Part shown: positions 1-5,009 of the stretch, one piece after another | How positions within the stretch are numbered: position 1 is the first letter of the stretch | How the letters are laid out: each line of letters opens with the position of its first letter | NCBI GenBank assembly: GCA_017445435.1 | Contig: JAFSUE010000135.1 | Span: forward strand, 1 to 5,054 | Source: Selenomonadaceae bacterium | GTDB taxonomy: Bacteria > Bacillota > Negativicutes > Selenomonadales > Selenomonadaceae | Direction: 5' to 3' | Length of the DNA: 5,054 nucleotides | Made by a program: the position numbers and the translations under genes | Notes under the pieces: model-generated | What the model was told of the DNA's origin: nothing | The model's input: the letters and a program-made list of their open reading frames with translations, nothing else | The model's database searches: none

Positions 1-135
1 TCCGCGATAGATTTTTATTTCTCTTGGCGCGTCAATAGCAATGCGCACGTTCTCTCCTTGAACTTCAACAACATTTATGACGATGTCGTCGCCAATCATT
101 ATCTGTTGACGCGGTTTTCTCGTCAAAACCAGCAT
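1..135 (-). CDS. csrA: CsrA translational regulator, N-terminal 45 residues (truncated by window edge)
   Basis: The minus-strand frame starting with ATG at 135 reads MLVLTRKPRQQIMIGDDIVI and continues in frame to the window edge, so about the last third of the protein is missing. The start, MLVLTRK, the IMIGDDI strand, the VRIAIDAP segment and the final IKIYRG are the hallmark CsrA/RsmA core. Arg6 and Arg44, which in characterised CsrA dimers contact the GGA of target RNA, are both visible. CsrA is a cytoplasmic dimer that binds GGA motifs near Shine-Dalgarno sites and blocks translation; in Bacillus its target is flagellin mRNA and FliW antagonises it. A GAGG lies about 9 nt upstream of the ATG, and the gene starts 21 bp after the fliW stop, so the two are surely co-transcribed. 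An oddity is Arg at position 9, where the family usually has Gly (TRxxG). The C-terminal part that meets FliW cannot be judged here. Confidence 0.95.
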   Translation of the reverse strand, partial: MLVLTRKPRQQIMIGDDIVINVVEVQGENVRIAIDAPREIKIYRG

Positions 136-156
136 TCTTTTAAACCTCGTTCTTTC

Positions 157-591
157 CTACTTGTCGGGGAAAAGTCTGTGTTTGGTAGTATAATTGCTTT
201 TCTCCATAACAATCTGCTTAGCCTGCATATTTTCAAGATTAATGACAATCGGCGCCAACAGATTAGCCGTCATGTAGCGAATACTGCCATTTGGAATTGT
301 AATAAGCGCATAGACAAGGATTTTTTCGCTGTCCGTGATTTTCAATTCTTCAACTGTTTCATCGTCAATTTCTGCCGAATAATCGGGGAAGAAAATTTCC
401 GGTATCGTCAAAAGAAAGGCTAATTCGGGCTTATTAAGCGATTGCAAAAAGTAGTAGGGCGTTTCTTCGTCGTAGGGAAGGACAATAAATTCGTGTTCAT
501 CCTCAAAAGCGGGAATACCGTCTTTGAAATGGACAATTCGCTTTTCATCAACTTCAATTTCGCCGAACCTGTCGGTGTTTATTTTTCTCAT
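157..591 (-). CDS. fliW: FliW, flagellar assembly factor and CsrA antagonist
   Basis: FliW binds flagellin and, when free of it, binds CsrA allosterically so that flagellin translation is relieved; it acts in the cytoplasm. The 144-residue product has the family pattern: GEIEV near residues 10-14, FKDGIPAFE at 22-30, YYFLQSL at 46-52, LAFLLTIP at 57-64, a long acidic stretch, then TANLLAPIVIN at 108-118 and KQIV near 125. Usual family length is about 140-155, which it matches. I chose ATG 591, giving MRKINTDRFG: a GGAGG sits 9 nt upstream and FliW proteins normally start just before this motif. The frame is open back to a TTG at 630 that overlaps the previous stop codon, but the extra 13 residues look non-conserved and would place the Shine-Dalgarno inside the gene. 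It lies 35 bp after the DUF6470 gene and 21 bp before csrA, the common Firmicute arrangement. Confidence 0.96.
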   Translation of the reverse strand: MRKINTDRFGEIEVDEKRIVHFKDGIPAFEDEHEFIVLPYDEETPYYFLQSLNKPELAFLLTIPEIFFPDYSAEIDDETVEELKITDSEKILVYALITIPNGSIRYMTANLLAPIVINLENMQAKQIVMEKSNYTTKHRLFPDK

Positions 592-600
592 TAAAACTTG

Positions 601-605
601 CCTCC
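601..605 (-). promoter_or_regulatory. Ribosome binding site that fixes the fliW start
   Basis: GGAGG on the minus strand ends 9 nt before the ATG at 591. It decides between the short FliW (start 591) and the longer open frame (TTG at 630), in favour of the short one. Confidence 0.85.
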
Positions 606-626
606 ATAGAAATTTTTTATGCAGAA

Positions 627-1205
627 TCAAGCGTAAATGTCGTAATAATCTTCAGTCACCCATTGGCGCAAAAAGCCTTCATTTTCAATGTAAGTCCTAA
701 CGCCGCCTTGAGTGGTCTGAATATCGGCACTTGGCGCAGTTTGAATTTCGGCGGTAACGTCGCCAACGTCAGGCTCACCTACAACTTGCGGTTCAGCAAC
801 GTAAATTTCAGCGCCACGCGTCCACTGCAAATTAAAAACTGTTTCGGCAACAGCGTCACGGAAAAGTTGACTCCTAAATTGGCTTTTTAAGTCATCACCT
901 TTTTTAGCGCCGTTGTTGATTCGTGACCATGCCGTTTGCGTATGCCTTGACGTTGACTGCCGCGCATCTGAAACGCCTTTTTGTCCGCGTTCACGCGCCA
1001 ACTCAAGCATCGTCCGTTTACCTGTAACGTATTGGCTGTCGTGAGTGTTTATATCAGTTTGCGGTTGCGTTATCCATTGATTGGAGCTTGCTTGCTGATT
1101 GTTCGTGTGAATTTGCGGTTTTACAAAGGCGGCTCGATCCAGTGTACCGCGTCTTATCTGCATACCGATTTGCGGCAACTCGTGACGAATGTTTAACCTC
1201 AACAT
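627..1205 (-). CDS. DUF6470 / YviE-family flagellar-locus protein
   Basis: The 192-residue protein has no signal peptide or membrane segment. It fits the DUF6470 family (B. subtilis YviE), whose members sit between flgL and fliW in Firmicutes and have no settled biochemical role. Visible family-like features are the N-terminal PQIGMQIRRGTLD (residues 11-23), a Gln/Asn-rich linker (about 34-53), a helical stretch starting with GKRTMLELARERGQKGV (62-78), and a C-terminal half rich in alternating beta-like residues (about 130-175) ending acidic and aromatic (EDYYDIYA). Start ATG 1205 has AGGAGG 9 nt upstream. The stop is 35 bp before the fliW start, so it should share a transcript with fliW and csrA, and it is the first gene after a strong terminator and a promoter. 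The assignment rests on position, length and motif style, not on a search; a role in flagellar assembly or the FliW-CsrA switch is inference from context. Confidence 0.78.
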   Translation of the reverse strand: MLRLNIRHELPQIGMQIRRGTLDRAAFVKPQIHTNNQQASSNQWITQPQTDINTHDSQYVTGKRTMLELARERGQKGVSDARQSTSRHTQTAWSRINNGAKKGDDLKSQFRSQLFRDAVAETVFNLQWTRGAEIYVAEPQVVGEPDVGDVTAEIQTAPSADIQTTQGGVRTYIENEGFLRQWVTEDYYDIYA

Positions 1206-1213
1206 TTTTATTT

Positions 1214-1239
1214 CCCTCCTGCCGCAAAAATTCCTGCCG
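1214..1239 (-). promoter_or_regulatory. Shine-Dalgarno of the yviE-fliW-csrA operon with doubled CGGCAGGA motif (candidate CsrA site)
   Basis: On the minus strand the 8-mer CGGCAGGA occurs twice, at 1239-1232 and 1224-1217, exactly 15 nt apart. The second copy runs into the Shine-Dalgarno AGGAGGG (1220-1214), 9 nt before the ATG at 1205. The first copy is flanked by AAAT and ATTT, which could pair and present the GGA in a loop. Known CsrA targets carry paired GGA sites, one over the ribosome binding site, and CsrA is encoded in this operon, so negative autoregulation is a reasonable guess. The repeat and the ribosome binding site are seen; CsrA binding is inferred. Confidence 0.5.
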
Positions 1240-1271
1240 ATTTAAGATTTCAACTTATTTTTTATATCGAC

Positions 1272-1300
1272 ATTTTATCGCTAAAAAATAAAAATTGCAA
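1272..1300 (-). promoter_or_regulatory. Predicted sigma-A-type promoter for yviE-fliW-csrA
   Basis: The minus strand has TTGCAA (1300-1295, -35, 4 of 6 to consensus), a 17-bp spacer, and TAAAAT (1277-1272, -10, 5 of 6). Transcription would begin near 1265, giving a leader of about 60 nt. It lies downstream of the flgL terminator, which makes a separate promoter for the following operon necessary unless read-through suffices. A TCGATAT at 1270-1264 resembles a flagellar sigma-28 -10 element, but no TAAA is found at the right distance upstream. An inverted repeat AAATTG-8 nt-CAATTT (1292-1311) overlaps the -35 and could be an operator. Confidence 0.6.
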
Positions 1301-1312
1301 CAGTACAATTTA

Positions 1313-1361
1313 TTTTCTACAAAAAAATTTAGGGAATTACGAATTAAAAATTTTTCTACAA
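1313..1361 (-). repeat. 10-bp direct repeat TTGTAGAAAA upstream of the promoter
   Basis: TTGTAGAAAA occurs on the minus strand at 1361-1352 and again at 1322-1313, with starts 39 bp apart, in AT-rich sequence just upstream of the predicted -35. It could be a pair of regulator sites, but the region is so AT-rich that chance cannot be excluded. Confidence 0.3.
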
Positions 1362-1365
1362 TCTA

Positions 1366-1491
1366 GGGCGTGTTGATTAATTCTAAGTTGGTAAAATTTT
1401 TTAAATTTAAATCTACTTTTCTTTTGGCGCAAAAGAAAAGCGCGTCCTTGCGCGCCTCTCCTTAGTCCAAGTTATTTTATTCAACAGCTCC
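1366..1491. mobile_element. MITE-like small non-coding element (126 bp)
   Basis: The left end reads GGGCGTGTTGATTAA and then TTCTAAGTTGG (to 1391). The inverted right end reads GGAGCTGTTGAATAA and then AATAACTTGG (1491 back to 1467). With one gap these agree at about 18 of 25 positions, sharing TGTTGA, TAA and TTGG blocks. Both ends abut a TA dinucleotide (1364-1365 and 1492-1493), as expected for elements that duplicate TA on insertion (IS630/Tc1-like, or some IS5-group elements). The inside has no open reading frame of note but holds a perfect 10-bp palindrome and a GCGCG/CGCGC inverted repeat. It sits in the otherwise empty interval between the flgL terminator and the next promoter. No transposase is present; the parent family is a guess and the terminal repeats are imperfect. 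Confidence 0.42.
1416..1440. repeat. Perfect 10-bp palindrome with GGCGC loop
   Basis: CTTTTCTTTT (1416-1425) and AAAAGAAAAG (1431-1440) are perfectly complementary around a 5-nt GGCGC loop. A second inverted repeat, GCGCG-6 nt-CGCGC (1440-1455), abuts it. Neither strand has a T-run directly after the stem, so this is not a good intrinsic terminator. It is probably the structural core of the surrounding 126-bp element. Confidence 0.7.
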
Positions 1492-1503
1492 TAACTTAGA
1501 GAC

Positions 1504-1539
1504 AAAAAAAGAGTTCGCAGTTTTCACAACCGCAAACCC
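1504..1539 (-). terminator. Rho-independent terminator after flgL
   Basis: In the transcript direction GGGTTTGCGGTT (1539-1528) pairs along all 12 positions with AACTGCGAACTC (1522-1511), three of them G-U, around the 5-nt loop GTGAA. Seven T residues follow immediately (1510-1504). It begins 18 nt after the flgL stop codon. It should end the flgK-flgL transcript and separate it from the yviE-fliW-csrA unit. Confidence 0.92.
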
Positions 1540-1557
1540 TTAGAAAATTAATTTGAA

Positions 1558-2964
1558 TTAGAGATAATCGGCAAGTGAGACGGGCAAAATTCTGCCGCCC
1601 ATTGACAGTGACATATTATAAAGCGAAGTCATTTCCATAAGACGCGTTGCCAATTCCGCCACGTCGACGCCGCTGACATTTGTTATATCTTCGGTTATTG
1701 TGTTGCCCTGCGTCGTCAACATATCGGTTACGCCTTCGTAAAGCTGAATACGTGAACCTAATGTAGTTTGCGCAAGAGCTATCGAATTATGCGCGGCGTT
1801 GGAAAGTGACACGCCGTCAGAAGTCAGCCACTCAACATCACCGGCGCGGACTTTATTATAGACAGTCAGCATATCGTTTATGAATGCCGAGCCTGAATAA
1901 TTGTTACCGGAATAAGCGTCGTCAAAAATATCGTGTCCAAAAATATCTTGTCCCGTGACGCTTACAACGTCGCTCATATTATCGTTTGCGCCGTTACGCT
2001 TAACCATAGAAATTTTATTCATATCGCCGTTATAAGTTACGATTTGTTGCTTTACGGTAGACAAATTAAGCGTCTTGGTTTCCGTCGTTGCATCGCCGTT
2101 GGCATCGGTTGTGTCTGCGGTAAAACTCATAGAATCGCTTACAATGAGACCTTTGCTGTTAACGTATTTGCTGACCGAGAAAACATCTGTATCGGTAACA
2201 TCAATGGGGGAGCTGTAATTTATGATGCCTTCTTGGAGCAATCTTTTTGTTTCGGCGTTGTTATCGGCGTCGTTCAGCGCATATTGAAGGGTGCTGTAGT
2301 CCATTATGATAAGTTCTTTGTAGCCCTCTTCGACAAATTTTTTGGTGTAAACGTAGCCGGTGTTTGTGTCCATGTAGTAAACGTCGTATCTGTCATCGGG
2401 ATTTTCAAGGCGCAACATTTGATTAACGTCCGCGTCGCCGTCGTTAGTTTGTCCCGTGAAAAATTTAGTCTGCGCGGCGGCAAGCGTCTTGGCAAGTGCT
2501 CTGTCTGTCGAATCTTCGGACATTGTAAACGGTTCGGTAATATCTTTTTGTCCTGAAAAAATATATCTGTCGCCTTGTTGAGTATTGCAAAGTGAAACAA
2601 TTTCTTCAATGCACGAATACATTTCTTTTGCAATGGCCTCAAAATCCGAATCGGTGTTGTGTTCGTTAGCCGCTTCAACAGTTTTTTGAACAAAAGTTTT
2701 CGCGTGTATTAACATATTGGAAAGTGTGGCGTCTTCGGTTTTCATAATCGAAATACCACTTTCCACGTCACGCTGATACTGATCATTTTCGGCTTGAGAA
2801 ACGTTGTAGCGCAGGAATTTTGAATAGGCCACGGGATCATCACTGCCGCGATGAAGTTTTGAACCGTCCGCCTGTTCAAAAAGTTGTGTCTGCTGTTTAT
2901 AGGATTTATTCAGCGCAACTTTATAATTGTACATGTACTGAAGACTGCTAATCCGCATTGTCAT
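1558..2964 (-). CDS. flgL: FlgL, flagellar hook-filament junction protein 3 (enlarged)
   Basis: FlgL is exported by the flagellar type III system and forms the last junction ring on which flagellin polymerises. The 468-residue product has a flagellin-like N-terminal helical domain (about 4-138) with GSKLHRGSDDP at 34-44 and NTQQGDRYIFSG at 127-138. GQDIFG is at 338-343, and the C-terminal D0-type helix (434-468) carries SLYNMSLSMGGRILPVSLADYL-like family features ending in LADYL. Typical FlgL is about 300 residues, so roughly 150 extra residues lie in the central, surface-facing region (about 145-335), rich in Asp, Thr and Asn. There is no Sec signal, as expected for flagellar export. ATG 2964 is taken as start; AAGGAGG is 13 nt upstream, against 19 nt for the alternative ATG at 2958. 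Cys118 and Cys126 are unusual for an axial protein. It follows flgK by 131 bp and ends at a strong terminator. Confidence 0.95.
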   Translation of the reverse strand: MTMRISSLQYMYNYKVALNKSYKQQTQLFEQADGSKLHRGSDDPVAYSKFLRYNVSQAENDQYQRDVESGISIMKTEDATLSNMLIHAKTFVQKTVEAANEHNTDSDFEAIAKEMYSCIEEIVSLCNTQQGDRYIFSGQKDITEPFTMSEDSTDRALAKTLAAAQTKFFTGQTNDGDADVNQMLRLENPDDRYDVYYMDTNTGYVYTKKFVEEGYKELIIMDYSTLQYALNDADNNAETKRLLQEGIINYSSPIDVTDTDVFSVSKYVNSKGLIVSDSMSFTADTTDANGDATTETKTLNLSTVKQQIVTYNGDMNKISMVKRNGANDNMSDVVSVTGQDIFGHDIFDDAYSGNNYSGSAFINDMLTVYNKVRAGDVEWLTSDGVSLSNAAHNSIALAQTTLGSRIQLYEGVTDMLTTQGNTITEDITNVSGVDVAELATRLMEMTSLYNMSLSMGGRILPVSLADYL

Positions 2965-2971
2965 ATAACGC

Positions 2972-2996
2972 GGCGTCCCTCCTTGGAGAGCACGCC
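2972..2996 (-). promoter_or_regulatory. Hairpin burying the flgL Shine-Dalgarno
   Basis: In the mRNA, GGCGU (2996-2992), a bulged G (2991) and CUCUC (2990-2986) pair with GAGGG (2981-2977) and ACGCC (2976-2972) around a CAAG loop; one pair is G-U. The Shine-Dalgarno AAGGAGG (2984-2978) lies in the loop and the 3' arm, so ribosome access should need melting or a binding partner. The presented GGA is reminiscent of CsrA targets, and another GGA lies 24 nt upstream (3006-3004). The structure is seen in the sequence; the regulatory reading is inference. Confidence 0.6.
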
Positions 2997-3020
2997 TTCA
3001 CCGTCCTTTCTTTGTTAGGG

Positions 3021-3085
3021 AGTAGGTTAGTAGGTTAATAGGTTAGTAGTTGTTAGAAATTCTACTAACCTACTAACCTAACAAC
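3021..3085. repeat. Inverted arrays of an 8-bp repeat forming a 19-bp stem between flgK and flgL
   Basis: On the plus strand AGTAGGTT repeats at 3021, 3029 and, with one change, 3037, followed by AGTAG. The complementary unit CTACTAAC repeats at 3062 and 3070, followed by the variant CTAACAAC at 3078. The two arrays face each other across a 12-nt loop (3050-3061). In the minus-strand transcript positions 3080-3062 pair with 3049-3031 over 19 uninterrupted base pairs, one of them G-U. No T-run follows on either strand, so termination is unlikely. Differential mRNA stability, attenuation, or a dispersed intergenic palindrome are the options. Confidence 0.8.
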
Positions 3086-3095
3086 TACCAACTAA

Positions 3096-5006
3096 TTACC
3101 TGCCGACAGCGCCGGTGCTGTTGACAAGCCTGTCAAGGCATTCGTCCATAGCGTTAAGGCAACGCGAACAGGCAACGAAGGCTTTTTGATATTTTATCAT
3201 ATTTGTAAGTTCTTCGTTCCAGTCAACACCACTTGTAGCGGCGCGCCAATTCTCAACCTGCGTCATAATTGCATCTTGCTGATCAATTCGCGTATCAACG
3301 CTTTCAGCTTCAACCGCAAGCTCCGTAACCGTCGAGATATAAAAAGAGTTCATACCTTGCCCGCCGGTTGAATTAATTGTACCGGGATAATCATTTGCAT
3401 AGCGATTGATAGTATAAGCGTTAGACCTGCCCGCCGTGAGAATTGTTTCACGTGACATATTGAAGAGTTCGCTAAGGTAAACCGCATTGGTGCCGTCGCC
3501 CGTGCGTTCGCCCCAATCAATCACCTTGCTGTAATAAGTGTCTGAATCGGTAACGTTTATTCCGTCGACAGATGAAACGCTGGAGTAGTCGCCGGTGTTG
3601 TCAAAAGCAGTAGCCGCCGCAACATACATATAGGCTTCGGGCATTGAAAATTTTTCGTTAAGCTTAAGTTCGTGTATGATAGCCGAGCAAGAAAGTTGTT
3701 CAAATTTACCGTCGGCGCGAATTACATTTACAACATTTACGCCCCAATCTTCATTGTAATCGTAGGTATAAGTTGCGCCGTTTTCGCCATAGAAATTTAC
3801 GGCGTTGGAAACTTTGACTGTATCATTAGTGCCTACTTGGTCGGCGTCTACCAACTGAATGGAATAAGCGCCCGTGCCGTCGTCGACGCGTTCATAAGTG
3901 ACTTTGCCTTCTGAATCGGTCACCTTATTAAAATTGCCCGCCGTGTCCGCCGCGTAAACATAAACCTGTTTCTCTTCGCAAAATCCTTCATCGTTTACTT
4001 CAGTCCATTTTGTTAAAGCCTGCTGTTCGCCGTAAAGGTCATAGCCTTGTTTATGCTGATCGTTAAAAGTCGTGAGAAGGAAACCTGCCAAATTGCCAAG
4101 CGCCGTGAGATAATTTTTGCAGTCGTCGATAGCGTCAAGATTCGCTTTAAGCGTGCCGTTTGAGGGCTGGAACACAACATTACTTTCCCGAATTGCAATG
4201 CTGTAATCGGTTATGCCGTAATCAGGACCGAAATATTTACTTTCAATGCCGCGCGATGCATCTAAATGCAATCTGTCAACACCGTTGACTAAAGTTGTGC
4301 CGCCGCTGGTTATCTGATAATTGCCGTATTGATCTTCATAAATTTTGACGGGTATATAACCGGACAGCCTGTCAACCAAAAGGTCGCGTTGGTCTCTAAG
4401 ATCATTTGCCGACGCGCCGCTTGCTTCATAAGACACAACCAACCTGTTAGCCTTCGTGATGCCGTCGAGAATATCGCTGACTTCCTTAAGGTTCATTTCC
4501 ATGTAGTAGTAATTGTAATCGATTTGTTCTTGAAGTTGTTCGGCGACGGTTATAATATTGTCCGCTAAATTTTTGCCTTTTTCAATGGCATTAACCCTGT
4601 TTGAGGCGTTGGAAGATTCGGTGGAAAGGTCAACCCACGCTTTATAAAATTCCAAAATTTTTGACTGCAGACCTTCATTGTTCGAATCATTAAAAATTGT
4701 TTCGAGCTTGTCAAAATTCAAGGCGAGCGTTTCATAATAATTTTTGGTAGCCGTTTCGTCCCTGAATTGCACGTCCGCGTAAATATCTCTGCTGCGCGTC
4801 ACGGCTTGAACTTCCGCGCCGGTACCAACCGCGACATTGCCGTAAACACCGCTGCGATTTTCCGCAGTCGTTGTTATGACATTTACTGATTGCCGCGAAT
4901 AACCGTCAGTGTCCGCGTTTACTATGTTGTGTCCTGTCGTGTTGAGCGCGGTTTGATTTACATAAATTCCGCGAATCATCGTATTGAGTCCCGCAAACAT
5001 AGCCAT
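3096..5006 (-). CDS. flgK: FlgK, flagellar hook-associated protein 1 (enlarged)
   Basis: FlgK forms the first junction ring between hook and filament and is exported by the flagellar type III system. The 636-residue product begins with the rod/hook-type N-terminal helix, including ALNTTGHNIVNADTDGYSRQ at 20-39. NDLRDQRDLLVDRLSGYIP is at 201-219, LAGFLLTTFNDQHKQGYDLYG-type sequence at 306-326, and the C-terminal D0 helix SGVDWNEELTNMIKYQKAF at 592-610. Known FlgK proteins are about 500-550 residues; the excess lies in an Asp/Thr/Tyr-rich central region (about 327-530), probably the surface-exposed domain. The C-terminal helix has Cys613, Cys616 and Cys623, at a site where the family usually reads AYxASAR; Cys296, Cys343 and Cys440 bring the total to six. 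ATG 5006 is chosen because AGAGGG ends 8 nt upstream; ATG 5000 is an alternative, 6 nt further in. It is the first gene of a pair with flgL. Confidence 0.97.
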   Translation of the reverse strand: MAMFAGLNTMIRGIYVNQTALNTTGHNIVNADTDGYSRQSVNVITTTAENRSGVYGNVAVGTGAEVQAVTRSRDIYADVQFRDETATKNYYETLALNFDKLETIFNDSNNEGLQSKILEFYKAWVDLSTESSNASNRVNAIEKGKNLADNIITVAEQLQEQIDYNYYYMEMNLKEVSDILDGITKANRLVVSYEASGASANDLRDQRDLLVDRLSGYIPVKIYEDQYGNYQITSGGTTLVNGVDRLHLDASRGIESKYFGPDYGITDYSIAIRESNVVFQPSNGTLKANLDAIDDCKNYLTALGNLAGFLLTTFNDQHKQGYDLYGEQQALTKWTEVNDEGFCEEKQVYVYAADTAGNFNKVTDSEGKVTYERVDDGTGAYSIQLVDADQVGTNDTVKVSNAVNFYGENGATYTYDYNEDWGVNVVNVIRADGKFEQLSCSAIIHELKLNEKFSMPEAYMYVAAATAFDNTGDYSSVSSVDGINVTDSDTYYSKVIDWGERTGDGTNAVYLSELFNMSRETILTAGRSNAYTINRYANDYPGTINSTGGQGMNSFYISTVTELAVEAESVDTRIDQQDAIMTQVENWRAATSGVDWNEELTNMIKYQKAFVACSRCLNAMDECLDRLVNSTGAVGR

Positions 5007-5009
5007 AAA

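Noticed and set aside
58..423. Plus-strand open frame across csrA and fliW
   Set aside because: It overlaps two confidently recognised genes on the other strand; no family resemblance.
592..630. Longer FliW starting at TTG 630, overlapping the preceding stop codon as TTGA
   Set aside because: The extra 13 residues do not look like FliW, and a GGAGG 9 nt before ATG 591 gives the canonical start.
1264..1270. TCGATAT as a sigma-28 flagellar promoter -10
   Set aside because: No TAAA-type -35 lies about 15 bp upstream, whereas the sigma-A-type pair has ideal 17-bp spacing.
1416..1440. Palindrome as an intrinsic terminator
   Set aside because: No T-run follows on either strand, and a much better terminator lies at 1504-1539.
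1933..2556. Plus-strand open frame of 207 residues inside flgL
   Set aside because: It is antisense to a clearly real FlgL gene and has Val/Ile/Phe-heavy composition typical of a reverse-frame shadow.
2304..2693. Second minus-strand frame inside flgL
   Set aside because: Lys/Thr-rich out-of-frame reading of flgL, no ribosome binding site that I can see and no motif.
3021..3085. Short tandem repeats as a CRISPR array
   Set aside because: Units are 8 bp with no spacers and are arranged as an inverted pair; this is a hairpin-forming repeat.
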